The notes beneath the pieces were generated by a model that saw only the letters and a list, made by a program, of their open reading frames with translations, did not search any database and was not told where the DNA came from. Positions 46,517 through 59,110 of a stretch of DNA of 64,000 nt are shown piece by piece; the stretch's first letter is position 1; each line of letters begins with the position of its first letter. Both the position numbers and the translations under genes were made by a program. The stretch is from Nymphaea colorata (lineage: Eukaryota; Streptophyta; Magnoliopsida; Nymphaeales; Nymphaeaceae): positions 25,877,662 through 25,941,661 of the forward strand of contig NC_045143.1 of NCBI RefSeq assembly GCF_008831285.2, in the 5' to 3' direction.

Positions 46517-47600
46517 ATGGGGGGTCAAGGTGCACAATGCCCCTAGGGAGAGTACCGGACCAGGAGGCTGAAATTGCCATGCGGTCAGCATTGGAGAGAA
46601 CTGAACCTTTGGAGAACTTGAGGGCGGTGACGCAGTGGACTCTCTAACACACGCTCAAAGCATGAAGGTGCCAGGACAAAGGAGGAGAACTAGACTCACG
46701 CCTGGCAGGACACTGCCCTGACTTTCGAGCTGGAACGGGAAAAGAGAACCTAGGTTGGTCTCTTCAAGCAAAAAATGCAGTTGATGTTGCCCACGCTAGC
46801 CAGGGCCAGTGACTGCATACCAACCAGGGAGGGCATTCCGCCACCAGTGGACCCAAGGAATGCCTCAACCAGTCATTACAACACTTGTCTCCTAAGGAAA
46901 GGCGAGTACATTTCAAGCATGGCCAGTGCTTCACGTGCGGAGCCAAATGGGGACGGCTACATGAGTGTAAGCAGCCGACGACCTGCTAGAAGAAGCCGAA
47001 CCAGTGGCTCTTCCTGAGCTGCCAAAGGAGAAGGGCAGAGGTGTGATTGTTACCTCTTCCGTCGCACAACCAGCCCTGTTAAAGGCAAACTGCGGGCAGC
47101 CCACACTCTCTATCTCCGTTTTGTGCCCGGCTGTGAGGACAACGCCTGCCAAAGAGACCCCAGCAACTGCGGTGAATGTAAAAGGATATGTCGGCACTGC
47201 TGGAGCAGTTTGGCTCATTGAGGGCGGGTTTGCTCAAGCCATCTTGAGTCAGCAGGGGGCTCGAATGGGGGTCAACACAGGAGGGCCCTTCTGCGCTGCC
47301 TACAGACATTGGGAAAACAGGGTGCAGGGTCGACAGCTCCATGCAAGCCTGTTTATTTTTGTTGGATGGGGGCCAGGCATTGAACTTGACACTTGACAGC
47401 CCTCGGCTAAAGCGACTCAGCAAGGATTCCTCCGACCTCCTTGAAAGAATAAGTAGGATCCTTGAGGAGGGTGGTGAAAGGGTGACCATATTCGACTTGG
47501 GAACCAATGGCCCCATCATGAATGCCTTGAGTTTTGAGAGAACCACCTCATACCAAGGTAAGGGGCAACAGTGTGAGGCGAACAGATGAGCCAAGACTGC
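46517..47600 (+). pseudogene. Ty3/gypsy gag C-terminus and protease relic (copy 2)
   Basis: The better-preserved version of 3661-4700, not interrupted by the TRIM. The zinc knuckle at about 46930-46975 reads CFTCGAKWGRLHECKQP. A 130-codon open frame (47004-47396) runs from the Gag tail through the protease-like VKGYVGTAGAVWLIEGG, where the catalytic Asp is replaced. Downstream frames break at 47397 and beyond. Nothing of gypsy RT follows; a copia RT scrap begins at 47735. Confidence 0.6.
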
Positions 47601-47734
47601 TGAGCTGGCCAAAGAGGACAACTAGCCCACAGCTTAACAAACCACATCAATTCAGGTCAAAGTAAGGGGAAGAGAAACAATTTAGATTTCAGCATATGCT
47701 GCCACCAAATTCTACTGGATCCACTGGAGTGCAT

Positions 47735-48438
47735 CATGGGCTACAATCTATCACTATTCTATTACTATATGTTGTTGATATCATTCTTACAGGAAATTCA
47801 CATTCATTTATAATGTCATTCCTCATCACCGGCAGACAACAATTTGCTATGAATGATCTGGCTGATCTGAATTACTTCTTGGGAATTCAAGTTGCAAGGA
47901 CTTCAATGGCTTGTTTATGCATCAGTCTAGATATGCTCAAGACATTATTTCTAGAGCACAAATGCAGCAATGTAAAATAGTGAGTGCACCAATTACTGTT
48001 GGTTCCAAATCTCCTGAGAAAATTGATCCTCCTTATTCCAATGCTACCGCATATCGAGTCTTGCAGGTGCACTTCAATACTTGACCCTTACACGACCAGA
48101 TCTCTCCTATGCAGTAAATTTTGCATGTCAATTCATGCATGCCCTAACGATGAAGCATTTTCAAATCTTGAAACGCATTATACGATATGTTCGAGGCACG
48201 TCTCAATATGGTATCCAGTTCTTTAAATCCCAAGATTTGACTCTCCGAGCGTACTCTGATGCAGACTGGGCGGACTGTCTAGATACATGCCGATCGACTT
48301 CAGGATACTTCACATTTCTTGGTCCAAATTGTATATCCTGGAGCTCTAAGAAACAACCGACTGTCGCTCGCTTGTCTTGTGAAGCTGAATACCGGGCCCT
48401 CGCCGGAGCTGCTGCTGAAATTAAATGGCTTACCTTTA
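47735..48438 (+). pseudogene. Ty1/copia RT-RNase H relic (copy 2), truncated
   Basis: The RT catalytic box that reads YVDD in copy 1 reads YVVD here, and a one-base loss near 48056 breaks the frame. An open frame (48081-48494) carries [20 protein letters not shown] and then SCEAEYRALAGAAAEIKWL. It is cut at 48438, so the RNase H end, polypurine tract and LTR seen in copy 1 are missing. It preserves about 20 bases deleted in copy 1 near 5341. Confidence 0.88.
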
Positions 48439-50189
48439 ATTTATATAATGGTAGGAATAGAAACCACACGAATTACAAATTTAATGCCAACTAAAAATAT
48501 AATTCCTCAGGAAACATAGCATGTTGCACTGCATTTGGAAGACATGAAGCAGGTCATTATTGGACTTGCCAATGAATCCTTCCTTTAGAAGTAATGTGTC
48601 GACAGAGATCTAAACAGGGTCGTAGAACTCGACAGTACACTTCTCGTGGTGAGCTATTTGCATGTAACTCAAAGTGCTAGATTTAGACTTTTAGTTCTAT
48701 GTATCATATATCCTTTACTTCGTCTGACCTTCAAGTATTTAAATTGCATCAACATTACAAGCATCTATATGACTATGCGAACTTATTTTTTGGTTTTGTC
48801 GAAGAAATATTACTTTTTTGGTGATTTTCATTGTCACATACTCCATTACTAGTCTGGTAACACACCGTTTGGGTTCACTATTCCCTCTTTTCATGATGCA
48901 CTTACAACCTTCACATTGTTATAGTCTATTAAGATCTCGGATCTAGATTAGCTACTTTTGTACCAAAACGAATTCCATCCTGTTCTTCCTCATTTTTATT
49001 GCTAAGTGCTTGCTCATAGGGGATTCTAAGATGGCTATCTAAACTAGACAGTTAAAGTTGCCTCTTTATGATCGTCAGCTGTAGTCCCATAATTGTTTGA
49101 CCCAGGCAACTTCATTAGGTAAGGTTGGCTGCCATGCTTACACTTATCAGTATGATGCTATGCCTATTCATAAGATTGTGTGGTCTTTCATGATCCCACA
49201 AACATATATGATATATCTTTAGCTTAATAGAACTAACTTCATGGTCTATTTCAGTTGATGGTGGTTCAGCTTAGCTGTTGTTTGCTATATGGGGGAACTC
49301 GTCTTGTTCATCCTTCTTTAACAATACAATGTAAAGCAAAGAATATTTATCCTGAGATTTTCAGCATCAGCCGTCTTTGTTTTTCTATTTTTCATTGACT
49401 TGCGTAAATGACATTGTCAAATGACATTGTGCTAGTTGTGTTTTCCTTAAGATACTGACTTATCATTGACTTTGTTAGCACCAAGGGGGTTGGTGTAGTG
49501 GGTAGGGCTTGTGGAGTGCTATATAAACTATTAATGAGCCAATAAACACATGGTTGTACTCAACAAAATGGGCCTGTAGAAGTAAAACACAAGCACATAA
49601 TGGAAACTCTTTGAGCATTTTTATTTGATGTTTAGAAAATCTTGTGTTTTACTTGGGTATACTGAAATCAAACAGATATAGTTGTTGTCATCCCAAGAAT
49701 AACAAATTATATGTTTCTTAATGATAGTTTTCTTGGTAAGGGAAAAATTTATGATGATGTTCCTAAAGAAGACAATGAATATGTATTTCTTTACAAAGAA
49801 GATGCTTTAGCTGAGAATTATGATGATAGATGTTGTACAATCTGATATGCCTAGTCTTTATACTCTTGAACTAAACAACCATCTGTAATAAAATCCACTG
49901 ACCTTAATTCCCCTTAGGTCATTATCTATTAGACAGGAAGTCAAGAAGCTAGTAAAGATGTCAACAGCCCACCTCAAAAGACATGAGTTAAAAAAAGGTC
50001 TAGTACACCTATAGGCAGCTCTCTAACTACATCATATGAATCATTTTCTTCTCAGCATGGGACATGCCTGACTTCTATCTCATTTTATCCTATGAGTCTT
50101 AGAATGAACTTGCCTGGGTAATAATCAATATTATGATGAGTCATAGACTGTTCAGAAGCCTTCTCTCCATCAGCTAAGATGACATTAAT
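48439..50189. other. Unclassified, no gene seen
   Basis: AT-rich sequence after the duplication breakpoint. A + frame near 49740-49840 reads DDVPKEDNEYVFLYKEDALA with coding-like composition but no family match. Confidence 0.4.
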
Positions 50190-50580
50190 TAGGGTTCTTG
50201 TAAATTTCTATTAAAGGTTGGGACATATACCAAATTGACGTTAAATTGCTTTCTATGGTAAGATTCTTCACCTGAGGAAAGTTTTATAGTGTAATGTGAA
50301 CTCCTACGTTTTGCTTTAATAAATTTAAGTTATTTGTTACATCTCTAAATTTTAAAATCTTGTTATTCTGATACAACTATATTTTGCTAAGATAAATTTT
50401 AAACTTTGTTATTCTGATACAACTCTATTTTGCTAAGATAACTTTTTTAGGTATAGTCATTCTTCTTTTATATATGTCAATGACATGATTATTACAAGTA
50501 GTAGCAAGATGGACATTGTAAATATTTTTATGGCCATTTTGCTTTTAGACAAACTAAGTTGGTTGGCTTGCTAAAGTTTG
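50190..50580 (+). pseudogene. Ty1/copia RT scrap
   Basis: Text YQIDVK near 50230 resembles the start of the copia RT palm. YVNDMIITSSSKMDI at 50476-50520 resembles the catalytic YVDDMIITGSS block with Asp changed to Asn. A tandem duplication and AT-rich filler separate them. It is too short to place further. Confidence 0.45.
50361..50452. repeat. 46-base tandem duplication
   Basis: The unit starting TGTTATTCTGATACAACT at 50361 recurs at 50407 with one or two differences. Confidence 0.85.
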
Positions 50581-50936
50581 AACTTATTGTCATTTTCTTC
50601 CCACTACATGATTTTATTTACTTTTTGTGCACAAGAAAGCTGAACAGAAGATAACCCCTATTTGTTTTTCTTTTTTCATTTTTTAATGTCAAAGCAAAGC
50701 TTAGAATTAGCTCTGCTTTATACTTTTTTCTATAGAATTTTGTGACTTTTTTTTTATTTGGTCTACATTTGGATAAATCCAGCTGAAGTTGGTTCTGTTG
50801 ATTATCATTTTTAGGTTTTGATAATGCACATACTTCATGATCCAAGAGGTATCGATCATTTTGTAGTGGTTCAATCTGCTTTCAAGTTTATTATTTTTGC
50901 TTTTGGTTGAACATTAATCTTTAACAACTCATTTAG

Positions 50937-51203
<267 letters not shown>

Positions 51204-53079
51204 TAGGGTCCTTGGAGGCGGCTGCTACTCAAGGAATGCAACAAAGAAAGTTGAGATGGGAAAGTGCATGCAGGAAGGATGAAATTCTTACAAAAGCAGT
51301 TAAAGTAATCATATATTTATGCATTACATATTTTAGCTACTTGAAGTTACTTATTCATCATTGTGAGTTGTAACATTTTTGTTATTACTCTTTTAGGCAC
51401 GGGTATAGATGGAGCAAATGAGGAGAGAGAAACTTCCTAAACCTTTTGAAGCCAGAAGAATGCATGCAAACTTTGATTTGATTGATGATCAAGATTGCTT
51501 TTTATGTTTTTGTGATTAACATCTCTCAGCGATTGGTTGTGAATGTTCACGGAACCGCTTCTCATGCTTAGAGCATGCAAAGCTACTCTGCTAATATAGT
51601 CCAAGAAAAAGATATTTCCTCTTCCATTATGATTTGGATGAATTGCATACCGTTGTAAAAGCTTTAGAAGGAAATCTGACCGCTCTATACGACTGGGCAA
51701 CTGGAAAGTTGTCCATTGATGGTTTATCCATGACAACACCTGAGAACTCATCTTGTTTGAAGCCAGAAACAAGTTGCAGTAGTTTCACCAAATCGGGGGA
51801 AACATGCTTTGGAACTCTTGCCACCACACAATCAGAGATTGCAAGTAAGTTAGAGCCTGAAGTTGGACTTCTTGGGTGAGCATTCAGTTGACTCAGTTGC
51901 AACTGATGGCCTTTCTTCAGAAGTGGAAAAAGGAAATGCAATGCACTGAAATATCCTTCAAAGGAAGGATCAACTTCTAGTGCAAAGAGTCCAAAAGTCC
52001 TACATGAAGAAGCATGCAAATCTGAGGAAAATGGTTGTGATACTTCAGGAGCCTTTCAATCAAGTTCAGTAGAAAAAAGCCACATGGCTTCATATCTTGT
52101 CAACAAACTACACATTATGAATTCTTTGGAATTTCCATCAACCACCAACTCTGATAAGTTATTTCAGATTGGTTTCGGTCATCAAGAGTTGAATCTTGGA
52201 ATGCTTTCACACATTAAGGATGATACTTCTGCAGGTTCAGGGACTAAGGTTAATGCATGCAAAAATTTTCCCGATCTAGGTAGGGAAGGACCTCTTTTAA
52301 AGCATAAAAGGAGCACTTCAGATGGATCATTTATTTCTGGAGAGGAGGATAAGAATGTTGATCACGACCAGAAACAACAGAAATTGCAAAGCAACAGTTC
52401 ATCTAATGCAGAGAGCGATAGAAGTAGGCATAGATATAAGGTCAATGAAGAGCAGCTTTCATTGTCTGAGGATATATACCTCAATAGCTATTTAAGCACA
52501 AAATGCTTGTCTGCACCTGAGAGCAATGTATCTAATGCTAAAGGGGAAAAGGGTTTGAGTGCTGAAATATTCATTAAATTGAAAGGGCATCGTAAAACCA
52601 TCGATATAGCTTATTCGCGAGAGGAGGATAGTCCATGCTGGGAGCATGTTTCAATCAATGCAAAATCCAGTTCTTATAGATGCGCTTTGAGATGGTGCAT
52701 GTTGTAAAGCAAAAAAACTTTTTGAGTCAATCTGCAGCTTTTGAAGCCATCTTCTTGTGAATCATCAGATAAAGTGCATATCAAAGAAACTACTTCATGC
52801 ACATGTACTATAATGAATGAAAACAAATCCAATTCAACTGTGGCTGTGTGTCCAACCTCTGGATCGGATACCTGTACCTTTCATATTGAAAAAGACATTG
52901 CATGAACCTGTGCCAATAGAAATTGGCTCTATTGTTCCTCAAAAGCTATGGTGCAGTAAGGAAGCCATATTTCCTAAAGGTATGCTTATGCTTTTCTTGT
53001 GATCCTATGATGTCCTTGGTTCACCTTTTGAGTTAATATATGTTGATGATAAAGGGTCACTGTTGCCCACTTTCTGTAG

Positions 53080-53183
53080 GATATAAGAGTCGTGTCATGT
53101 TCTTTGATATACTTGATCCAACACAAATTTGTAGCTATACCTCGAAAGTATTTGATGTTGGACTGCTTGGGCTCATGTTTAAG
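53080..53183 (+). pseudogene. FYRN domain exon of the JMJ pseudogene
   Basis: After the acceptor TTTCTGTAG the frame reads YKSRVMFFDILDPTQICSY, then TSKVFDVGLLGLMFK, and ends at GTAAGC. This is the complete FYRN pattern of plant JMJ proteins and is uninterrupted. Confidence 0.93.
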
Positions 53184-53754
53184 GTAAGCTGGCAACTTCT
53201 TTGATTGCTAAACTAATTAAGGCATCATATTTTTAAGGCTTATCACTAAGGAATTGGTGGACATTGTCTTCTTAACCTTTAATGGAGTTATCTATGGGAA
53301 TCACTTTTTCTATGTTCAGAATGAGAGCACCATATACCAGCTTAGTTACAATGCTTGACATGTTCACAGACTCATCCAAGCTGTGGAATCTGTATTGAGG
53401 TTTGGAATTAGGAGTTACTATTCAAAGTAGCAGCTCCGTATTTATCCAACTGCCCTTGACTCAAACTTTAATGGCTGCATAGTATAAACAATTTTGCTAG
53501 GTAAACCTTATCCCTTCATTAATTATACCAAGTTTGGATAGAACCTGGCTCTTTTTTGGCTAGACCAATGGAAGCTTGAATCTGAATGTATTTGTATGAT
53601 TAATTAGGCTCTGATTTTCATCAAAATTTTCCTTCCTTTCTCAAGTTCCATGTCCTATATTTTGACTGCCATATCCCTATTTACGTAAACATTATTTTGA
53701 TTACTATTGGTGGTCGTTCTTGAAATTTATATACTTGTGAATGTAATATGACAG

Positions 53755-53951
53755 GCTACAGTTGAGGACAATCCAACTGAAGTCTTTATGCATGCTTCTC
53801 CTAGAAAGTGCTGGGACTTGGTGTGTCAGAGGCTTAATGTAGAGATAGAAAAGTTACAAGGCCTCGAAGTGCAGAACCTGCCACCATTGCAACTCCCGGA
53901 AGTCTTGATGGACTTAAGATGTTTGGATTTTCTTCCTTGCAAATTATTGAG
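53755..53951 (+). pseudogene. FYRC domain exon of the JMJ pseudogene
   Basis: The exon lies between ACAG and GTAAGAATG. It reads EDNPTEVFMHASPRKCWDLV and then QRLNVEIEKLQGLEVQNLPP, a typical FYRC. A single-base loss near 53897 throws the final LDGLKMFGFSSLQIIE-like part into another frame. Confidence 0.92.
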
Positions 53952-55388
53952 GTAAGAATGTCTTTATTCTTCTTTTGTTGTTGCCTTGAAGGATGGAACG
54001 TGCAATATGGAAATTATCAATGACATCTGTATAGGCCATTGGGTAAAGTTTAGCTTAGTGCTTTTGTCAATATTGGCCAGAGCAGGATTTTTTATAACTG
54101 TTATTCTTCCCCCTAGGCCAAATATAATGCTCACAATTTATTGGGTTCATTGTTACTTTGACTTCATCAGTAAATACCAAATCCATATAAAAATGGGTAG
54201 CTAGAGGTAGATACAGGTAACCATACCTATGCTCCATGTGTTGAAATATCCAATTGTTTTCCATGGATGGTTCTTGAATACATGGGATGTATTGGTCTGT
54301 CACCTTATTTTCAAAATTCTTGAATTAAAGAATAATTCAAACTAATTTCATTGATTTTAAATATGACAAAAAGAAGAAACATGATAATTATTAGCCTTGC
54401 ATCGTATTGGCAAGATGGCTGATTCAACCCACATCCGCCGGTGCAGAACGATATTAATAATTAATAACACTGACGCACGTTCCTCGACCTAGATTTATCA
54501 TGTCAAGTGATAGAAACATACAATTTAAAAAATGTATTTTACATAGTTTTAAATTTTAATCGTTTCATTGTAGAACAAAGAAAATCAACGATATAATAAC
54601 TTAGCGGATCATCAAAAAAAGGAAAATTAAAAATATGGAATTAAAATGATTCGTAATTTTATTTATAAAAAATGAATTGATTCAAAGTGAAAAAAATGTG
54701 TTAAGTATTCCAACACCATCACATTCTGTAGAAAGACAAGAGAATTTGGAAAACACCATTTAATTTCTCCTAAATAATTTTGCCGTTGCCTATTTATTAA
54801 AAGATATTCTCTGGATCAAATGTTGTCGGTAATTATGTGTCAAACACGTTCATTTATTGCGTTTGACAAAAAACTAAAGCAAAGCATTTTCAAAGAAAAA
54901 ACGTTTTTGGTGCTTTAAATAAATTCCAAAAAAAATTCATTTCCAAGCCTACCTTGTCTATAATTTTAAAAGTGGACCAGATCATATTTTTTTAAATAAC
55001 ATGCTTTTCGTAAAAACTATCAAATACGGATTTCAATTCAACAACAACTAATATGGGGAGCTAATATGATCCTCTTATCACAAAATTACTTTTTATGACT
55101 TCAGCTAACATTTCACTTTTAAAAATAGGAATTTTACTTCATGCCTTCATTTTGCCATTTAAATTAAAAAACACAGTCCTTAGATAAATTGCAATAAGAT
55201 TGTATTAGTTTGAAATCGTAAGCAAAAAGAGACCCCAACAAAGAATCCACAAATAAGTTGTGTTATTATTATAAAAAGGTGCGGAAGCCAATTACCGTGA
55301 ATCATGAATTGCGTCACATTTTCATAGTCAAAACTTTGTTCAAAATAGAAGGAATTTAGTTCAAATTAGATCCACAAGAGAAACCTTT
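53952..55388. other. Unclassified AT-rich sequence
   Basis: The first few hundred bases may be the next JMJ intron. No further JMJ exon was seen. From 54330 the DNA is very AT-rich without coding signal. Words such as TGTCAAACACG (54838) hint at old MITE ends, but no pair was resolved. Confidence 0.4.
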
Positions 55389-56037
55389 GGCCGTGTTTGA
55401 TTACTTTGGATCTCGGAGCCAAGGTTGGATCTACTCAGAAGATCCACGATAAAACAAACCGTGGATCTCTGATCCACAAATTTCAAATCTGTGTGGAGTG
55501 AAATTCATGGATTAGAAATCGAGCCACCGCCGTCTGATCACTTGCGTGGATCTCACATTATCGACCTATCTCCTGCCATGGCCCTTTCTCCCCAGCTAAA
55601 ACCAACTAGAAGATATGATTCTCAAAATCTTTCAAAAAGCAATTGAAACTATCGGCTGTCCAAGGCCCTTTCTCTCCACCAAAGAACACTACGAAAATAA
55701 ACTGTTGGCAATGGTTTCAGAAATAGCTTTTTGAGAGAGAGAAAGAGAGAGAGAGCGAGAGAAAGAGAGCGATGTTGAAGCTCAGTCGATGGAGATGATA
55801 GCTCCAAGCCCTCCTTAGACACTACCTTTAACACTCCTAAGTGCAGGGAACTTCAACACTTTTGGATGAGCCTGAGGATTTCAAGAAAGAGAAATAATAA
55901 CCACCGCAACTGTTGATGATTTCAGAGAGAGAGAAGGAGGGAGGGAAGGAGAGGGAGAGGGATAGAGGGAGGGAGGGGGGGAGAGGGAGGGAGATGACTT
56001 GCCTCACCATCTCTGAGTATATCTGCAGACACTTGAA

Positions 56038-56235
56038 AAGAGAGAACTCACCCACAAAAGATGCCCTTCGTCTGTGATGATGAAGAGGAGATCAGTAAAA
56101 AAAAAAAAAAAAAAAAAACAGCGACCACCACTGAAAAGAGAGAGCTCAGCCATAGAAGATGCCCTTTGCTTACGATGAGGAGGAGATCAGAAAACAAAAA
56201 GACACTGCCATGGTCAGGGCCGAGAGAGAGAGAGG
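56038..56235. repeat. 98-base tandem repeat with poly(A) run
   Basis: GAGAGAACTCACCCA...AGATGCCC at 56038 recurs as GAGAGAGCTCAGCCA...AGATGCCC at 56136. The first unit carries about 22 consecutive A (56097-56118). Open frames here have Lys- or Phe-runs from the poly(A). Confidence 0.8.
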
Positions 56236-56649
56236 GCGAGGATGCAAGCTTTGCATTGCCAAACACGGTTTCTAGAGGGTGAACAACAAGCTGAGCATGG
56301 CTCATAAAACCTTGACTCAAAATCGAGTTGAGCCAACTATTTTAATAAACGAGCCAAACTCGACCTCATTTTTCAACTCTTTTTTAGTCGAGCCGAGTTC
56401 GAATTCTTGAACTCAAATGTTTTAAGCTCGACTCGCCTCGAGCAAAAGTAGTAGTTATTTTGTTTTTTCCGTTTCACGTTTCATGCCATCCCATGCATTT
56501 TCTCTCTTCTCTTTCTTCTTCAATGCTTCATCCAAATGAAAAGTGTCTCATCCAAATGCCCAATACCACCGTTGCCCTTCTTATTTGCTGCTGCAAAGCC
56601 TGTCAAGGTACACCTCTCTCTCTTTCTCCCTCTCTCTAACTCTAAGTCG

Positions 56650-57010
56650 AAGGTCGCTCATTGCAGCGAGGGTTTCTTCAAAACCCTTGCTCCAACAAAC
56701 GTGGTTTCAGAACACCTTCGCTCGCAGCGAGTGAGGGATGAAACCCTCGTTCACGGGAGGTTTGGAAGCTAAAACCCTCATTCACTGGAGCAAGGGTTTC
56801 TTTCTTCAAAACCTTGCTCCAACAAGTGAGGGTTTCATAACACTCTCGTTTGCAGTGATTGAGGATGAAACCCTCACCAGCAAGCAAAGGGTTACAAATC
56901 AATCTGAAAACCTCACAGAGCAAGGGGTTTCAGATTAATCAGAAACCCTCACTCAGCAAAGGGTGGTGCTGGAGCGGCTTTTGGGTTCATGAAACCCTCG
57001 TTCCAGCAAG
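56650..57010. repeat. Degenerate GAAACCCTC-rich repeat block
   Basis: About ten copies of GAAACCCTC or its complement GAGGGTTTC occur at irregular spacing, together with CTTGCTCCAACAA. Two larger units (about 56664 and 56787) share the order GGGTTTC, TCTTCAAAACC, TTGCTCCAACAA. Confidence 0.65.
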
Positions 57011-57479
57011 CGATCTGAAACCATCATTCAGCACTAGTATGAGTGAGAGTTCCTTGAAAACCCAAAACTTAAAATCCAAATATCTCATATGTTTCCATTT
57101 TTCTGCATATACTCTGCTTCATCTCTTCCACAGCAGCAGCATCATCGCTGCCATATTTTGCCATAGCCTATAAACGACATGCTCATGTACTAGTTAAATG
57201 AGCTCGAGCTCTGACACGCTTGATTGAGCAGAGCTCAAGTTGACATTATATAACTTGATTCGAGCTCGAGTTGTGCAATATAGAAGGCAAGCAGAGTTCA
57301 AGCTGACCAAGCTTCGGCTCGACTCAGCTCATGTTCACCCATACTAGTAACTGCGTTTTTGAAATCCTTGGATCTACGATCCAAGTATTAAAAATCAACT
57401 CCGGATCCTTAGATCTGAAGCTATCAAATGGAACCTAGGTTCAAATATGAGCTCAAAATTGCTTTGCTTAATAAACGGC

Positions 57480-59110
57480 TGGGAGGAGCAGTCTCTCAAT
57501 TGGTTCAACAAAATTAAAAGAATGTACAGAAAAAATAACCAACACGGACACCTTTAAGGAGTCAACCATTCAACAGAAGAATGCAAATCAATGCAGCGAT
57601 GAGAGACTTCCACTACCTCAAACGCAGGATTGCATTGCACCAGAACAAAAATCTTCCTTGAAAGAACATGATCCCCAGATCCGTGAGGCACTTAATCAAC
57701 CTCTTTCATGCAGTGAAACCATGTGTTCCTCCAGCCTATGGGAGCCGCTGAAATGCCAACTTCCCCATTAAATCATGGTAGGCTACAAAGAATTCCAACT
57801 AAGATCTCCTTGGCACCCTAACATAGTCTGACTGGGACATAACAAACTCCAGAATCAAAAACCCTGCATCCACCCTTTTTCACCCAGTACCCTACCTTAT
57901 GAGAGTCTCCAATCCATCTGCAGGCAGCGTGTATGATCAGACTGAAACCATCAAATGATGGCTAAGGATCATGATGAATGCCAGAATCCAACCAAGCCAA
58001 AATCTCCTACTTAGTCGCCACCCCCCAACATGCATTTATCATCAATTGTTTAACAATCTTCCCACAAAGGTTAGCATTGGACATATTTCTGCACTACATC
58101 CCCATCATGGTCTCTTTTATTCCTTCATAGCCAGAGCTTCCAGATAACCTTTGGAAAGCATAAACACCATCCCCTTCTAGCTAAATTTAATGCGCCAGCA
58201 CCAGGACTCATAAGGACTATCATAGACTGTTTGAATTTCACCATTACATTAGACTTGCAACCGATGACTTTCCTGATGGATCTTGCCAAAGACCAATGAA
58301 TGAACACATGGGCCATCAATTCCTCTTCCTTCTCAAAAAGAGGACACCGATTGCATGGGGGCCTCCAAAATTTTCTATGCGATCATGGGTGAGAGTCCTG
58401 CCTTTCAGAGCAATATACGATGTCCACTTTGTGCACTCCATTGAGTCGTTTCTATATACTATGGCTCCCCTCACATGCCTCACAATCTTCACTTTAATGT
58501 GCTCATATATATACACTAAATTCAGAGTTTCGGGCTACTCACAACCGAATGAGACCATAACAAAGTGTCTCTATTTGTTACCAAACGAACACTTCTCATA
58601 GCTAAAGGAATCCAAAGACCTAAAAACCTTCCACATCCGAAGAATTCTATGAGTGAATCACCCCAACCAGCTTCTGCTTATAGTTCACAGATGTTGGAGG
58701 TTCCAAACATTGAAAAAAGTAGCACAGCAGACCCCAACCACACTGTTCTGATCAGACGTTAATCACTTACTAATAGACAAGATGAGAAATTTCCTTCCAT
58801 CCCCACATGAGACCCTTCCAGCTCCAGGTGGAATAAGTTCTACGAGTCTGCAACCAAAGGCTATGGTTGCACAAATACTTCTGTCAACACAAGTAGCACC
58901 ATAAGGAGTCCATTAACTTGGCCTTGAGTGACAACTAGATCATCCAAGCATTATTAAGGCTACTCAAATCTTTCAAACCAGCCCCATCCTCCTCTAAAGG
59001 TAAGCACAGGGAGAACCACCTCACTGCATCATCATGCCTCCCATCTGTTGAATCACCCCAAATGAACCTACTACAGGTTCTCTGGATGTTGTCTAATTAG
59101 GCCTTTAGTT
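57480..59110 (-). pseudogene. LINE (L1-type) ORF2 3' relic
   Basis: Read on the minus strand from about 59090, broken frames give CSRFIWGDSTDGRHDDAVRW, then LPLEEDGAGLKDLSSLNNAW, then SWKGLMWGW. This is the post-RT region of plant non-LTR retrotransposons, where an FxWG block is followed by GGLGIRDL-like text. At about 58450-58270 a zinc-finger-like zf-RVT segment follows (LTHDRIENFGG, CPLFEKEEELMAHVFIHWSL). Some of its Cys positions are lost. Stops are common. The RT core, endonuclease and poly(A) tail were not found, so only the 3' part remains. Confidence 0.8.

Larger units (their letters stand above)
42748..48438. repeat. Segmental duplication, copy 2
   Basis: Direct counterpart of 1-5562. 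The right end falls inside copia RNase H, after which the sequence is unrelated. It holds the empty site of the TRIM and a private insertion (43920-44740). It also keeps about 130 bases (45180-45310) missing from copy 1, so it is closer to the ancestral state in places. Confidence 0.93.
55389..57434. mobile_element. Possible hAT-like non-autonomous element
   Basis: The ends are imperfect inverted repeats: left GTGTTTGATTACTTTGGATC, right reverse complement CCATTTGATAGCTTCAGATC. Subterminal GGATCT/AGATCC words are dense on both sides. Flanks AACCTTTGG and AACCTAGGT could be a decayed target duplication. The interior of about 2 kb has no transposase. It contains (GA)-rich DNA (55735-56000), a 98-base tandem repeat, a GAAACCCTC-rich block, and GAGCTCGAG-type words on both sides (56330-56440, 57200-57330). 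It may be several nested insertions. Confidence 0.4.

Noticed and set aside
52084-52707. Independent 207-codon gene
   Set aside because: It is the linker between the zinc finger and FYRN of the JMJ pseudogene, in the same order as the family. The ATG is internal.
56650-57010. Interstitial telomere repeat, because AAACCCT occurs many times
   Set aside because: The copies are irregularly spaced, sit inside a GAAACCCTC motif and never form a tandem AAACCCT array.
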